Below are positions 52,917-62,475 of a stretch of 64,000 bases of DNA, one piece after another. The stretch is from Streptomyces mayonensis (lineage in GTDB: Bacteria; Actinomycetota; Actinomycetes; Streptomycetales; Streptomycetaceae), in contig NZ_JACBYP010000007.1 in assembly GCF_018982965.1 (NCBI RefSeq), positions 1-64,000 on the forward strand. Direction: 5' to 3'. The notes under the pieces are model-generated. The model was not told the origin of the DNA, searched no databases, and worked only from the letters and a program-made list of their open reading frames with translations. Position 1 is the stretch's first letter. Each line of letters opens with the position of its first letter. Both the position numbers and the translations under genes were made by a program.

Positions 52917-53117
52917 TCACCCGGACTTGCGGCTCTCGGCGGCCGCGAAGAGCGCGATGCCGAGGGCGAGCAGCGCCACACTCGCGTACACCTCGTAGCC
53001 GTCGAGGAAGCCGATCCGGTGCACCAGGCCCCAGTTCCAGTCGGTGAACTCGTGCACCAGGCCCATGACGCCCTGCACCAGGGCCAGGAAGCCGCACAGC
53101 TCCAGCAGTTCCTTCAT
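52917..53117 (-). CDS. Small two-helix membrane protein
   Basis: 66 residues with two hydrophobic segments (ELCGFLALVQGVMGLVHEF and YEVYASVALLALGIALFAAA) separated by a short loop (TDWNWGLVHRIGFLDG) and ending in a basic tail ESRKSG. Coding-like third positions and compact layout support it. Function unknown. It lies upstream of, and divergent from, the histidine kinase. Confidence 0.6.
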   Translation of the reverse strand: MKELLELCGFLALVQGVMGLVHEFTDWNWGLVHRIGFLDGYEVYASVALLALGIALFAAAESRKSG

Positions 53118-53296
53118 GCCACCGACTCTCGCCCCGCGGACCCCTCACCCGCGTCGGCCGCCGGTCGGGCCCCGCCCGACGGAAGACTGCGCCGTGCACC
53201 GCCCTCCGCGACCTAAGTCGACGACGGCGCGACTTCGGTAGGTGATGCGCCCCGCAGCGGGGTCCCGCCCGCCGGTGATGCATAGATTTGTCGACT

Positions 53297-54586
53297 GTGA
53301 AGAGTGACGAGCGGACCCCTGCCCTTCCCGCGTACGCCCGGCGTCGCTGGGTGCTGCCCGCGGCGGTGGTCGAGGACCTGTACCCGCGGTCCCAGCGTGC
53401 GCCCCACGGCCGGCCGCACCGCACCGCACGCGACTGGATCGTCGACTTCGCGTGCTTCCTGAGCGCGGTCGCCATCGGCCTGATGGCCGCCGACGCGCTG
53501 GACCAGGAGACGGACCTCTCGCCCGCGATGGCGAGCGCCGACCAGTGGATCGGGGCCCTGTCCTGCGCCGCCGTCTGGCTCCGGCGCCGGTGGCCGGTCC
53601 AACTGGCCGTGGCGATGCTGCCCGTCTCCCTCGTCTCCGCCACCGCCGGGGGCGCCGTCCTCGTCTCCCTGTTCACGCTCGCCGTGCACCGGCCCTTCCG
53701 GTACGTGGCGTGGATCGGCGGCGTGAGCGTCGCCGTGGCGCCCCTGTACTACTGGATGCGCCCGGAGCCCGGACTGGCGTTCCCGGCGTCCGTCGCCCTC
53801 GCGTTCCTGCTCGCCCTCACCGTGGTCGGCTGGGGCCTGCTCGTCCGCTCCAAGCGTCAGCTGCTGCTCAGCCTGCGCGACCGGGCCCGGCACGCCGAGA
53901 CCGAGGCGGCGCTGCGGGCCGAGCAGGCGCAACGGCTGGCCCGGGAGGCCATCGCCCGCGAGATGCACGACGTCCTCGCCCACCGCCTGACGCTGCTCAG
54001 CGTGCACGCGGGCGCCCTGGAGTTCCGGCCCGACGCGTCCCGCGAGCAGGTGGCACGGGCGGCCGGCGTCATCCGCGAGAGCGCCCACGAAGCCCTCCAG
54101 GACCTGCGGGAGATCATCGGCGTGCTGCGGGCGGCGGAGCCCGACGACGCGGGCCGGCCCCAGCCGACGCTCGCGGCGCTCGACGGGCTGGTCACCGAGT
54201 CCCGCGGGGCCGGCATGCGGGTCGGTCTCGTCGGACACGTCACCGACCCCGCCGCCGTGCCGGTCTCCGTCGGCCGCACCGCCTACCGCATCGCCCAGGA
54301 GGCGCTGACGAACGCGCGCAAGCACGCCCCGGGCACCGGGGTGACGGTCACCGTCGGCGGAGGACCCGGCGAGGGTCTGGTGCTGTCCGTGCGCAACGCC
54401 CCGCCCCAGGGGAAGGTGCCGTCCGTACCCGGCTCCGGGCAGGGCCTGATCGGGCTGGCCGAGCGTGCCTCGCTCGTCGGCGGCACCCTGGACCACGGAC
54501 CCACCCCCGAAGGCGGCTTCGAGGTGCGGGCGCGACTGCCGTGGGGCGGGACCGCTGACCCTCGGCCCCGGGAGGGCGCGGGGTGA
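53297..54586 (+). CDS. Two-component sensor histidine kinase (NarL-partner type)
   Basis: 429 residues. An N-terminal sensor region with about five or six membrane helices (FLSAVAIGLMAADAL, LAVAMLPVSLVSATAGGAVL, FPASVALAFLLALTVVGWGL) is followed by a HisKA_3 dimerisation domain REAIAREMHDVLAHRLTLLS with phospho-acceptor His224, and a C-terminal ATPase domain (QEALTNARKHAPGTGVTVTV, GSGQGLIGLAERASLVGGTL). GTG 53297 is preferred to TTG 53288. A TAGATT box ends 8 bp before it and no ribosome binding site is seen, so the message is probably leaderless. The response regulator follows after 71 bp. The stimulus is unknown. Confidence 0.9.
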   Translation: MKSDERTPALPAYARRRWVLPAAVVEDLYPRSQRAPHGRPHRTARDWIVDFACFLSAVAIGLMAADALDQETDLSPAMASADQWIGALSCAAVWLRRRWPVQLAVAMLPVSLVSATAGGAVLVSLFTLAVHRPFRYVAWIGGVSVAVAPLYYWMRPEPGLAFPASVALAFLLALTVVGWGLLVRSKRQLLLSLRDRARHAETEAALRAEQAQRLAREAIAREMHDVLAHRLTLLSVHAGALEFRPDASREQVARAAGVIRESAHEALQDLREIIGVLRAAEPDDAGRPQPTLAALDGLVTESRGAGMRVGLVGHVTDPAAVPVSVGRTAYRIAQEALTNARKHAPGTGVTVTVGGGPGEGLVLSVRNAPPQGKVPSVPGSGQGLIGLAERASLVGGTLDHGPTPEGGFEVRARLPWGGTADPRPREGAG

Positions 54587-54657
54587 GCCCGGGGAGAGTC
54601 CGAGGGCCTGTACCCACCGTACAACTCGGCCGTCGGCAATCGTGATTACGTGAGGAC

Positions 54658-55356
54658 ATGACTGCGATCAGACTGCTCATCGTCGACGACGACCCGCTGG
54701 TACGTGCGGGGCTGTCCTTCATGCTGGGCGGCGCCGACGACATCGAGATCGTCGGCGAGGCCGCCGACGGGGCCGAGGCCGGTGCACTCGTCGACCGGAC
54801 CCGTCCGGACGTCGTCCTCATGGACATCCGGATGCCGGTGGTGGACGGTCTCACGGCGACCGAGCGGTTGCGGGCCCGCCGGGACGCCCCGCAGGTCATC
54901 GTGCTGACCACCTTCCACGCGGACGAACAGGTGCTGCGCGCGCTGCGTGCCGGCGCGGCCGGATTCGTACTCAAGGACACCCCGCCCACCGAGATCGTCG
55001 ACGCGGTGCGCAGGGTCGCGGCCGGTGACCCGGTACTGTCGCCCGCCGTGACCCGGCGGCTGATGGAGCAGGCGGCCGGAGGCACGTCCGACACGCGGCG
55101 CACGCGCGCGCGTGCACGCGTCGCCACCCTCAACGACCGCGAGCGCGAGGTCGCCGTCGCGGTCGGGCGCGGCCTGGCCAACGCGGCCATCGCGACGGAG
55201 CTGTTCATGAGCGTCGCCACGGTCAAGACACATGTCTCCCGCATCCTGGCCAAGCTCGGCCTCGACAACCGCGTCCAGATCGCGCTCCTGGCGCACGACG
55301 CGGGGCTGCTGGAGGAACACCCGGTGGAGCAGCAGGAGGAGGGACACCAGCGGTAG
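54658..55356 (+). CDS. NarL/FixJ-family response regulator
   Basis: 232 residues. Receiver domain with RLLIVDDDPLVRAGLSFMLG at the start, phospho-acceptor Asp56 in DVVLMDIRMPVVDGLT, the Thr in VIVLTTFHADEQV and Lys in AGFVLKDTPPTEIV. The LuxR helix-turn-helix is at about 155-212 (LNDREREVAVAVGRGLANAA, ATVKTHVSRILAKLGLDNRV). A short acidic C-terminal tail LEEHPVEQQEEGHQR follows. It lies downstream of the kinase on the same strand, so they form one system. A C-rich repetitive tract (55350-55460) follows. Confidence 0.92.
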   Translation: MTAIRLLIVDDDPLVRAGLSFMLGGADDIEIVGEAADGAEAGALVDRTRPDVVLMDIRMPVVDGLTATERLRARRDAPQVIVLTTFHADEQVLRALRAGAAGFVLKDTPPTEIVDAVRRVAAGDPVLSPAVTRRLMEQAAGGTSDTRRTRARARVATLNDREREVAVAVGRGLANAAIATELFMSVATVKTHVSRILAKLGLDNRVQIALLAHDAGLLEEHPVEQQEEGHQR

Positions 55357-55463
55357 GAACACCGGCAGGACGGGAGGGGCACCGGCAGGAGATGCGCTGA
55401 CGGGCGCGCCGATGCGGGCAGGGCTGCCGGTGGCGGGGCAGGTGCTGCCGGCGCGGGCTGGTG

Positions 55464-56498
55464 CTAGGACACGCCCGCGGGGTGGTGGCCGGTGGGCGCG
55501 CCCGGGATCTCTTCGGGGCCTACGGGCCTGCGCTCGCGGCGGGAGATGTCGCAGGCCTCGGCGATCCGCAGGGCCTGCAGCGCCTCGCGCCCGTCGCACG
55601 GGTTGGGCAGCTCGCCCCGCACGACCTGCACGAAGGCGGCCAGCTCCGCCTCGTACGCCGGTCCGAAGCGCTCCACGAAGCCCGTCCACGGCTTGTCCGC
55701 GGCCGGCGGCCCGGTCGGCTCCGTGGACGCGATCGGCGTACGGTCGTCCAGGCCGACGACGATCTGGTCCAGCTCCCCGGCCAGTTCCATGCGCACGTCG
55801 TACCCCGCCCCGTTCAGCCGCGTCGCCGTGACCGTGGCCAGGGTGCCGTCGTCCAGGGTGAGCAGGGCCGTGCCGGTGTCCACGTCGTCCGCCGCGCGGA
55901 ACATCGGCGGCCCGGCGTCGGACCCGGCGGCGTACACGTCGACGACCTCCCGGCCGGTCACCCAGCGCAGGACGTCGAAGTCGTGGATGAGCGTGTCCCG
56001 GTACAGGCCGCCGGACTGCGGCAGGTACTCGGCCGGTGGCGGCGCCTGGTCGCTGGTCACCGCGCGGACGGTGTGCAGCCGGCCCAGCCGCCCGGACCGC
56101 ACCGCCTCCCGGGCGCCCGTGTACCCGGCGTCGAAGCGGCGCTGGAAGCCCATCTGCAGAATCGTGCCCGCGTTCTCCACCTCGGCGATCGCCTGTAAGG
56201 TCCCGGGCAGGTCGAGCGCTATGGGCTTCTCGCAGAACACCGGCAGCCCCGAGCGCGCCGCCCGGCCGATCAGCTCGGCGTGGGCCGGCGTCGCCGTGGT
56301 GATCACCACCGCGTCCACGCCCCACTGGAAGATCTCGTCCACGCCGGGTGCCGCGGTCTCGCCCAGACGGTGGGCCAGGTCCTGGGCCCGGGCGAGGTCG
56401 GCGTCCGTGAGGATCAGTGACCCGACGTCGCGATGGCGGCTGAGCGTGTTGGCGTGAACGGTGCCGATGCGGCCCGTACCGATGACCCCGATGCGCAT
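55464..56498 (-). CDS. Gfo/Idh/MocA-family sugar or inositol dehydrogenase
   Basis: 344 residues. N-terminal NAD-binding MRIGVIGTGRIGTVHANTLS, catalytic-lysine motif PVFCEKPIALDLPGTLQAIA near 88-107, and the active-site segment GGLYRDTLIHDFDVLRWVTG near 160-179. Overall like inositol 2-dehydrogenase (IolG) and related sugar dehydrogenases. It diverges from a GntR regulator; the shared TGTCCGGACA palindrome sits between them and is repeated in front of the ABC transporter, so the dehydrogenase belongs to the same uptake pathway. The sugar or cyclitol is not determined. Confidence 0.88.
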   Translation of the reverse strand: MRIGVIGTGRIGTVHANTLSRHRDVGSLILTDADLARAQDLAHRLGETAAPGVDEIFQWGVDAVVITTATPAHAELIGRAARSGLPVFCEKPIALDLPGTLQAIAEVENAGTILQMGFQRRFDAGYTGAREAVRSGRLGRLHTVRAVTSDQAPPPAEYLPQSGGLYRDTLIHDFDVLRWVTGREVVDVYAAGSDAGPPMFRAADDVDTGTALLTLDDGTLATVTATRLNGAGYDVRMELAGELDQIVVGLDDRTPIASTEPTGPPAADKPWTGFVERFGPAYEAELAAFVQVVRGELPNPCDGREALQALRIAEACDISRRERRPVGPEEIPGAPTGHHPAGVS

Positions 56499-56540
56499 GG
56501 AATCAAAGTGGGCTCACAGCCCGCGCCCTGTCAATCCGTA

Positions 56541-56552
56541 TGTCCGGACAAT
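56541..56552. promoter_or_regulatory. GntR operator candidate (regulator/dehydrogenase gap)
   Basis: TGTCCGGACAAT contains the perfect 10-bp palindrome TGTCCGGACA between divergent genes. A second half site, ATCGGAC, follows at 56551. The identical TGTCCGGACAAT recurs at 57542-57553. Confidence 0.75.
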
Positions 56553-56600
56553 CGGACTGCACAACTTCCCGTCGTCAGTGCGCAGAGCTACGCTCGGCCC

Positions 56601-57365
56601 GTGCCGAAACCAGAAGTGGACCCGACCGTGTCGCTGGACCTCAGCGTGGATCGCAGCAGCCCCGTGCCGCTGTACTTCCAGCTGGCGCAGCAACTGGAGG
56701 CCGCGATCGAGCACGGCGCACTGACCCCGGGCAGCCTGCTGGGCAACGAGATCGAGCTGGCCGCGCGGCTCGGTCTGTCCCGGCCCACCGTCCGCCAGGC
56801 CATCCAGTCACTGGTCGACAAGGGCCTCCTGGTACGCCGCCGGGGCGTGGGCACCCAGGTCGTGCACAGCAAGGTCAGACGGCCGCTCGAACTCAGCAGC
56901 CTCTTCGACGACCTGGAGGCGGCGGGGCAGCGCCCGGCCACGAAGGTCCTGGTCAACACGGTCGTTCCGGCCACCGCGGAGATCGCTGCGGCACTTTCCG
57001 TGGCCGAGGACAGCGACGTGCACCGCGTGGAACGGCTGCGGCTCACCCACGGCGAGCCGATGGCGTACATGTGCAACTACCTGCCGCCCGGCCTCCTCGA
57101 CCTGGACACCGGGCAGCTGGAGGTCACCGGCCTGTACCGGCTGATGCGGGCCGTCGGCATCACGCTGCACAGCGCCCGCCAGTCCATCGGGGCCCGGGCC
57201 GCCACCGCCGGCGAGGCCGACCGGCTCGGCGAGGACGAGGGCGCCCCGCTGCTCACCATGGAGCGCACGACGTTCGACGACACGGGGCGCGCGGTCGAGT
57301 TCGGCACGCACACCTACCGGCCGTCCCGCTACTCGTTCGAGTTCCAGCTGCTCGTACGGTCCTGA
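56601..57365 (+). CDS. GntR/HutC-type regulator with UTRA domain
   Basis: 254 residues. N-terminal GntR winged helix: VPLYFQLAQQLEAAIEHGAL, IELAARLGLSRPTVRQAIQS, LVDKGLLVRRRGVGTQVVHS. The C-terminal UTRA ligand domain (RVERLRLTHGEPMAYMCNYL ... LYRLMRAVGITLHSARQSIG ... TMERTTFDDTGRAVEFGTHT) would bind the inducing sugar. GTG 56601 has a TACGCT -10-like box ending 6 bp before it, so probably leaderless. It is expected to repress the divergent dehydrogenase and the downstream transporter through TGTCCGGACA sites. Its 3' end is the first unit of a tandem repeat. Confidence 0.9.
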   Translation: MPKPEVDPTVSLDLSVDRSSPVPLYFQLAQQLEAAIEHGALTPGSLLGNEIELAARLGLSRPTVRQAIQSLVDKGLLVRRRGVGTQVVHSKVRRPLELSSLFDDLEAAGQRPATKVLVNTVVPATAEIAAALSVAEDSDVHRVERLRLTHGEPMAYMCNYLPPGLLDLDTGQLEVTGLYRLMRAVGITLHSARQSIGARAATAGEADRLGEDEGAPLLTMERTTFDDTGRAVEFGTHTYRPSRYSFEFQLLVRS

Positions 57366-57482
57366 CGCCCGGCCCGCCCGTACGCACCCACCCTCCCCTG
57401 CCGCCCGGCCCCGCCCGTACGTGTCCTCCCCGGCCGCCCGGCCCGGCTCGTACGTGTCCTCCCCGGCCGCCCGGCCCGGCGG
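57353..57482. repeat. Tandem repeat built on the GntR gene 3' end
   Basis: Two near-identical 33-bp units at 57417-57449 and 57450-57482 start CGTACGTGTCCTCC. A diverged 38-bp unit precedes them (57379-57416) and the gene end itself (57353-57378, CGTACGGTCCTGACG...) has the same pattern, with the stop codon inside. Confidence 0.75.
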
Positions 57483-57689
57483 CTCGGCACGGCCCGGCGG
57501 CTCGGCCGAGTGGTGGCCCGCGCCGTGCGGGTTCGCCGTAATGTCCGGACAATGTGACCGTCGGCCGATCCCCGGAAGCATGCGCTCCGCTTGTGTGTCG
57601 GACAATGGGGCGTTTGGGTCCCGCGGACCCGGCCGGGGCTCCGGGCGCCCGGCACGCACAGCACGGCACAGCAAGAAGGGCACGGCCTC
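57483..57689 (+). promoter_or_regulatory. ABC sugar operon promoter region with GntR site
   Basis: TGTCCGGACAAT at 57542-57553 repeats the site before the regulator gene, and TGTCGGACAAT at 57596-57606 is a near-copy missing one C. Together with the preceding repeat tract the gap is 324 bp and holds no gene. Confidence 0.7.
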
Positions 57690-58694
57690 GTGGCACGGTT
57701 TCGGACATGGGTGGGCATCGCGCTGGCAGGGGCACTGTCGGTGTCCCTGGCCGGCTGCAGCAGTACCGGCGGCAAGCGCGCCGAGGATGCCCGCAAGGCC
57801 GCTTCGGCCCAGGGGAAGGCGGCGGTGAACACACCGCGCTGGACCTTCGCCATGATCACCCACTCGGGTGACGGCGACACCTTCTGGGACATCGTCCAGA
57901 GCGGCGCCGAGCAGGCCGCGGTCAAGGACAACATCAACTTCCTCTACTCGCACGACGACGAGGCCCAGCAGCAGGCCCAGCTCGTGGACGCCGCCATCGA
58001 CAAGAAGGTCGACGGCATCGTCGTCACGCTCGCCAAGCCCGACGCCATGAAGTCCGCCCTGGCCCGCGCGGCCAAGGCCGGCATTCCGGTGATCACCGTG
58101 AACTCCGGGTCCGAGGAGTCCAAGGCGTTCGGCGCCCTCACCCATGTCGGCCAGGACGAGACGATCGCGGGCGAGGCGGTCGGCGACGAACTGAACGAGC
58201 GGGGCCGGGGGCAGGCCCTGTGCGTGCTGCACGAGCAGGGCAACGTCGGCCACGAGCAGCGCTGCGACGGTGTCGAGAAGTCCTTCGACGGCAAGGTCCA
58301 GCGGCTCTACGTCAACGGCACCAGCATGCCGGACGTGCAGTCCGCCATCGAGGCCAAACTCCAGACCGACAAGTCCGTCGACGCCGTGGTCACCCTCGGC
58401 GCCCCCTACGCCGACACCGCCGTCAAGGCCAAGCAGGGCGCGGGCAGCAAGGCGGAGGTCGACACCTTCGACCTCAACGCCAAGGTGGCCGCCGGGCTGG
58501 CGGACGGCACCCTCGGCTTCGCCGTCGACCAGCAGCCCTACCTCCAGGGGTACGAGGCCGTGGACCTGCTGTGGCTCCACAAGTACAACGCCGACGTCCT
58601 CGGCGGCGGCCGCCCGGTGCTCACCGGACCGCAGGTCGTCACCAAGGACGACGCCGACGCGCTGGCCGACTACACCAAGCGGGGCACGCGATGA
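57690..58694 (+). CDS. Sugar ABC transporter substrate-binding lipoprotein
   Basis: 334 residues. Signal peptide with lipobox (LAGALSVSLAGCSSTG), so it would be anchored to the outer face of the membrane. Type I ribose-binding-like fold: TFAMITHSGDGDTFWDIVQS near 52-71, QQQAQLVDAAIDKKVDGIVV near 88-107, GIPVITVNSGSEESKAFGAL near 130, HVGQDETIAGEAVGDELNER, AVVTLGAPYADTAVKAKQGA near 232 and LGFAVDQQPYLQGYEAVDLL near 275. GTG 57690 has aaggg about 10 bp upstream. It overlaps the permease by ATGA. The ligand is a sugar or cyclitol by family. Confidence 0.92.
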   Translation: MARFRTWVGIALAGALSVSLAGCSSTGGKRAEDARKAASAQGKAAVNTPRWTFAMITHSGDGDTFWDIVQSGAEQAAVKDNINFLYSHDDEAQQQAQLVDAAIDKKVDGIVVTLAKPDAMKSALARAAKAGIPVITVNSGSEESKAFGALTHVGQDETIAGEAVGDELNERGRGQALCVLHEQGNVGHEQRCDGVEKSFDGKVQRLYVNGTSMPDVQSAIEAKLQTDKSVDAVVTLGAPYADTAVKAKQGAGSKAEVDTFDLNAKVAAGLADGTLGFAVDQQPYLQGYEAVDLLWLHKYNADVLGGGRPVLTGPQVVTKDDADALADYTKRGTR

Positions 58695-59727
58695 GCACCA
58701 CGCAGGTCAAGGAAGCCGACGAAAGGATTCTGCGGACCTCTCCGCTGCGGAAACTCCTGGGCCGCCCCGAACTCGGCTCCGTCGTCGGCGCCATCGCCGT
58801 CTTCGTGTTCTTCGTGTTCTTCGCCGACAGCTTCCTGCGCGCCTCCAGTCTCAGCACGGTCCTCTACGCCGCCTCCACGATCGGCATCATGGCCGTGCCC
58901 GTGGCGCTGCTGATGATCGGCGGCGAGTTCGACCTGTCCGCGGGCGTCATGGTCACCTCCTCGGCCCTCGTGTCGTCGATGTTCAGCTACCAGGCGACCG
59001 CCAACGTCTGGGTGGGCGTGGGCGTGTCCCTGCTGGTCACCCTGGCGATCGGCGCCTTCAACGGCTTCATGCTCACCCGCACGAAACTCCCCAGCTTCAT
59101 CATCACGCTGGGCACGTTCCTCATGCTGACCGGCCTGAACCTGGGCTTCACCAAGCTCATCGACGGCACCGTCTCCACCAAGTCGATCGCCGACATGGAG
59201 GGCTTCCCCTCAGCCCGTGACGTCTTCGCCTCCACGGTCACCGTCGCAGGCGTCGGCTTCAAGGTCACCATCCTGTGGTGGCTCGCCCTGGTCGCCGTCG
59301 CCAGCTGGATCCTGCTGCGCACCCGCGCCGGCAACTGGATCTTCGCGGTCGGCGGCAACAAGGACGCCGCCCGCGCGGTGGGCGTTCCGGTCACCAGGAC
59401 GAAAATCGGCCTCTACATGGGGGTCGCTCTCGGCGCCTGGATCGCCGGCCAGCACCTGCTCTTCTCCTACGACGTCGTCCAGTCCGGCGAGGGCGTCGGC
59501 AACGAGCTGATCTACATCATCGCCGCCGTCATCGGCGGCTGCCTGATCACCGGCGGCTACGGCAGCGCCGTCGGCTCGGCGGTCGGCGCCCTCATCTTCG
59601 GCATGACCAGCAAGGGCATCGTCTTCGCCGAGTGGAACCCCGACTGGTTCAAGTTCTTCCTCGGAGCGATGCTGCTCCTCGCGACCCTGCTCAACGCCTG
59701 GGTCCGCAAGCGCGCGGAGGCCACCAA

Positions 59728-59731
<4 letters not shown>
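58691..59731 (+). CDS. Sugar ABC transporter permease (RbsC/XylH type)
   Basis: 346 residues with about ten membrane helices. Typical segments: [20 protein letters not shown] near 75-94 (the family hallmark), [20 protein letters not shown] near 134 and [26 protein letters not shown] loop near 270, the coupling region to the ATPase. It overlaps both neighbours (ATGA with the binding protein, GTGA with the ATPase), so all three are translationally coupled. No second permease gene exists; it would act as a homodimer, as in ribose transporters. Confidence 0.93.
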
Positions 59732-60543
<812 letters not shown>

Positions 60544-60631
60544 CCACGGCGCACCGTATGCGGCGACGAAACCGGGCCCGGTACCCGTCCCATTCGGCAC
60601 CCGGCACAGCCGTGCGGCACAATCGCACCCG

Positions 60632-61780
60632 ATGAGCACCTACCGCGACTTCACCGCCCCCATCGGATCCCGCCGTGCCCCGGTCCTGCGCACCGTGGGC
60701 ACGAGGGAACGCCGCTCGCACCTGACGGCACCGCGCGTGCCGACGGTCGGCATCGACATCGGCGGCACGAAGGTCATGGCGGGCGTGGTCGACGCCGACG
60801 GGAACATCCTGGAACGGCTCCGCACGGAGACCCCGGACAAGTCCAAGAGCCCCAAGGTCGTCGAGGACACCATCGTCGAGCTGGTCCTGGACCTGTCCGA
60901 CCGGCACGACGTGCACGCCGTCGGCATCGGCGCGGCCGGCTGGGTCGACGCCGACCGCAACCGCGTGCTGTTCGCCCCCCACCTGTCCTGGCGCAACGAA
61001 CCGCTGCGCGACCGCCTCGCCGGCCGCCTCGCCGTCCCCGTCCTGGTGGACAACGACGCCAACTCCGCAGCCTGGGCCGAGTGGCGCTTCGGCGCCGGCC
61101 GCGGTGAGGACCACCTCGTCATGATCACGCTCGGCACCGGCATCGGCGGTGCGATCCTGGAGGACGGCCAGGTCAAGCGGGGCAAGTACGGGGTCGCCGG
61201 CGAGTTCGGGCACATGCAGGTGGTGCCAGGCGGCCACCGCTGCCCCTGCGGCAACCGCGGCTGCTGGGAGCAGTACAGCTCGGGGAACGCCCTGGTCAGG
61301 GAGGCCCGCGAGCTGGCCGCCGCCGACTCGCCGGTCGCCTACGGCATCATCGAGCACGTCAAGGGCAGCATCGGCGACATCTCCGGTCCGATGATCACCG
61401 AGCTGGCCCGCGAGGGCGACGCGATGTGCGTCGAGCTGCTCCAGGACATCGGCCAGTGGCTCGGCGTCGGCATCGCCAACCTCGCCGCGGCCCTCGACCC
61501 GTCCTGCTTCGTGATCGGCGGCGGGGTCAGCGCCGCCGATGACCTGCTGATCGGCCCCGCGCGCGACGCCTTCAAACGCCAGCTCACCGGCCGCGGCTAC
61601 CGTCCCGAGGCCCACATCGTCCGCGCCCAGCTCGGCCCCGAGGCCGGCATGGTGGGCGCCGCCGACCTGGCCCGGCTGGTCGCCCGCCGCTTCCGCCGGG
61701 CCAAGCGGCGCCGCGTGGAGCGCTACGAGCGCTACGAGCGGTACGCCGAGGCCCGCCGCACCTCCGGGGAGTCGCTGTGA
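60632..61780 (+). CDS. ROK-family sugar kinase
   Basis: 382 residues. Phosphate motif VPTVGIDIGGTKVMAGVVDA near 36-55, VDNDANSAAWAEWRFGAGRG near 138, GTGIGGAILEDG near 165-176 and the zinc motif CPCGNRGCWEQYSSG near 206-220. No N-terminal winged helix, so it is a kinase (glucokinase-like) rather than a NagC/XylR repressor. The N-terminal 35 residues are Arg-rich and unusual. ATG 60632 has a CACAAT box about 10 bp before it and no ribosome binding site, so a separate, nearly leaderless transcript is likely. It probably phosphorylates the imported sugar. Confidence 0.92.
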   Translation: MSTYRDFTAPIGSRRAPVLRTVGTRERRSHLTAPRVPTVGIDIGGTKVMAGVVDADGNILERLRTETPDKSKSPKVVEDTIVELVLDLSDRHDVHAVGIGAAGWVDADRNRVLFAPHLSWRNEPLRDRLAGRLAVPVLVDNDANSAAWAEWRFGAGRGEDHLVMITLGTGIGGAILEDGQVKRGKYGVAGEFGHMQVVPGGHRCPCGNRGCWEQYSSGNALVREARELAAADSPVAYGIIEHVKGSIGDISGPMITELAREGDAMCVELLQDIGQWLGVGIANLAAALDPSCFVIGGGVSAADDLLIGPARDAFKRQLTGRGYRPEAHIVRAQLGPEAGMVGAADLARLVARRFRRAKRRRVERYERYERYAEARRTSGESL

Positions 61781-62358
61781 CGGAGACCCTGCCGCACCAG
61801 GCGCCGTCCCCGGAGGAGCCCGGGCCCCCGGGCGAGGACCGCCGGCACATGATCCGCCGCCGCGCACTCACGCTGCTCATCATCGTGCTGCTGATCGGCG
61901 TCCCCGCCGGCTACCTCGCGATCTCCGCCGGCCAGAGCCGCGACAGCGGCCGGGACAAGGAGGCCAAGTACGCGGCGACCGGCATGACCAGGGGCTGGCC
62001 GTCCAAACTCCAGCGCCGCATCTACGAGGTGCCGGTCCCGGTTCCCTCCGACAAGATCGCGTACTACGAGACGAACAACTGGAAGACCAGCCGGCTCTAC
62101 GTCCAGTTCGAGACCACCGCCGCCGGTCTCGACGTCTTCCTGGCCGGGCTGGGGCTCGACCGGGACGCACTGGAGAAGGACAAGGTCACCATCAGCGACC
62201 GAGCCCAGCAGGTCACCGGCTGGAAGTTCCGCGAGTCCAGCACCTGGTGGGGCGTCGTCAACACACAGGAGAACCCGGCGCCGACCCAGGACATCGTCGT
62301 GGACCTGGACAACCCGGACTACCCGATGGTGTACCTCGTCTCGCACACGGTCCCCTGA
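61777..62358 (+). CDS. Single-pass membrane protein coupled to the ROK kinase
   Basis: 193 residues. A short Pro-rich cytoplasmic part, one membrane helix (ALTLLIIVLLIGVPAGYLAI near 30-49), then an extracytoplasmic domain (LQRRIYEVPVPVPSDKIAYY, YVQFETTAAGLDVFLAGLGL, VTGWKFRESSTWWGVVNTQE). GTG 61777 overlaps the ROK stop (GTGA). Not recognised as a characterised family; found here as the last gene of the sugar block. Confidence 0.75.
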   Translation: MTETLPHQAPSPEEPGPPGEDRRHMIRRRALTLLIIVLLIGVPAGYLAISAGQSRDSGRDKEAKYAATGMTRGWPSKLQRRIYEVPVPVPSDKIAYYETNNWKTSRLYVQFETTAAGLDVFLAGLGLDRDALEKDKVTISDRAQQVTGWKFRESSTWWGVVNTQENPAPTQDIVVDLDNPDYPMVYLVSHTVP

Positions 62359-62475
62359 CCGACCGCCGCCCCGCGCAGACAAGGCTCGGGCAGGCCGCCG
62401 GAGCCGATTGTCAGACCCCGCCCGTAGAGTCGAAGACATCTGATCCGGAGGACGGGGCGGGAGGTGACAGGACGT

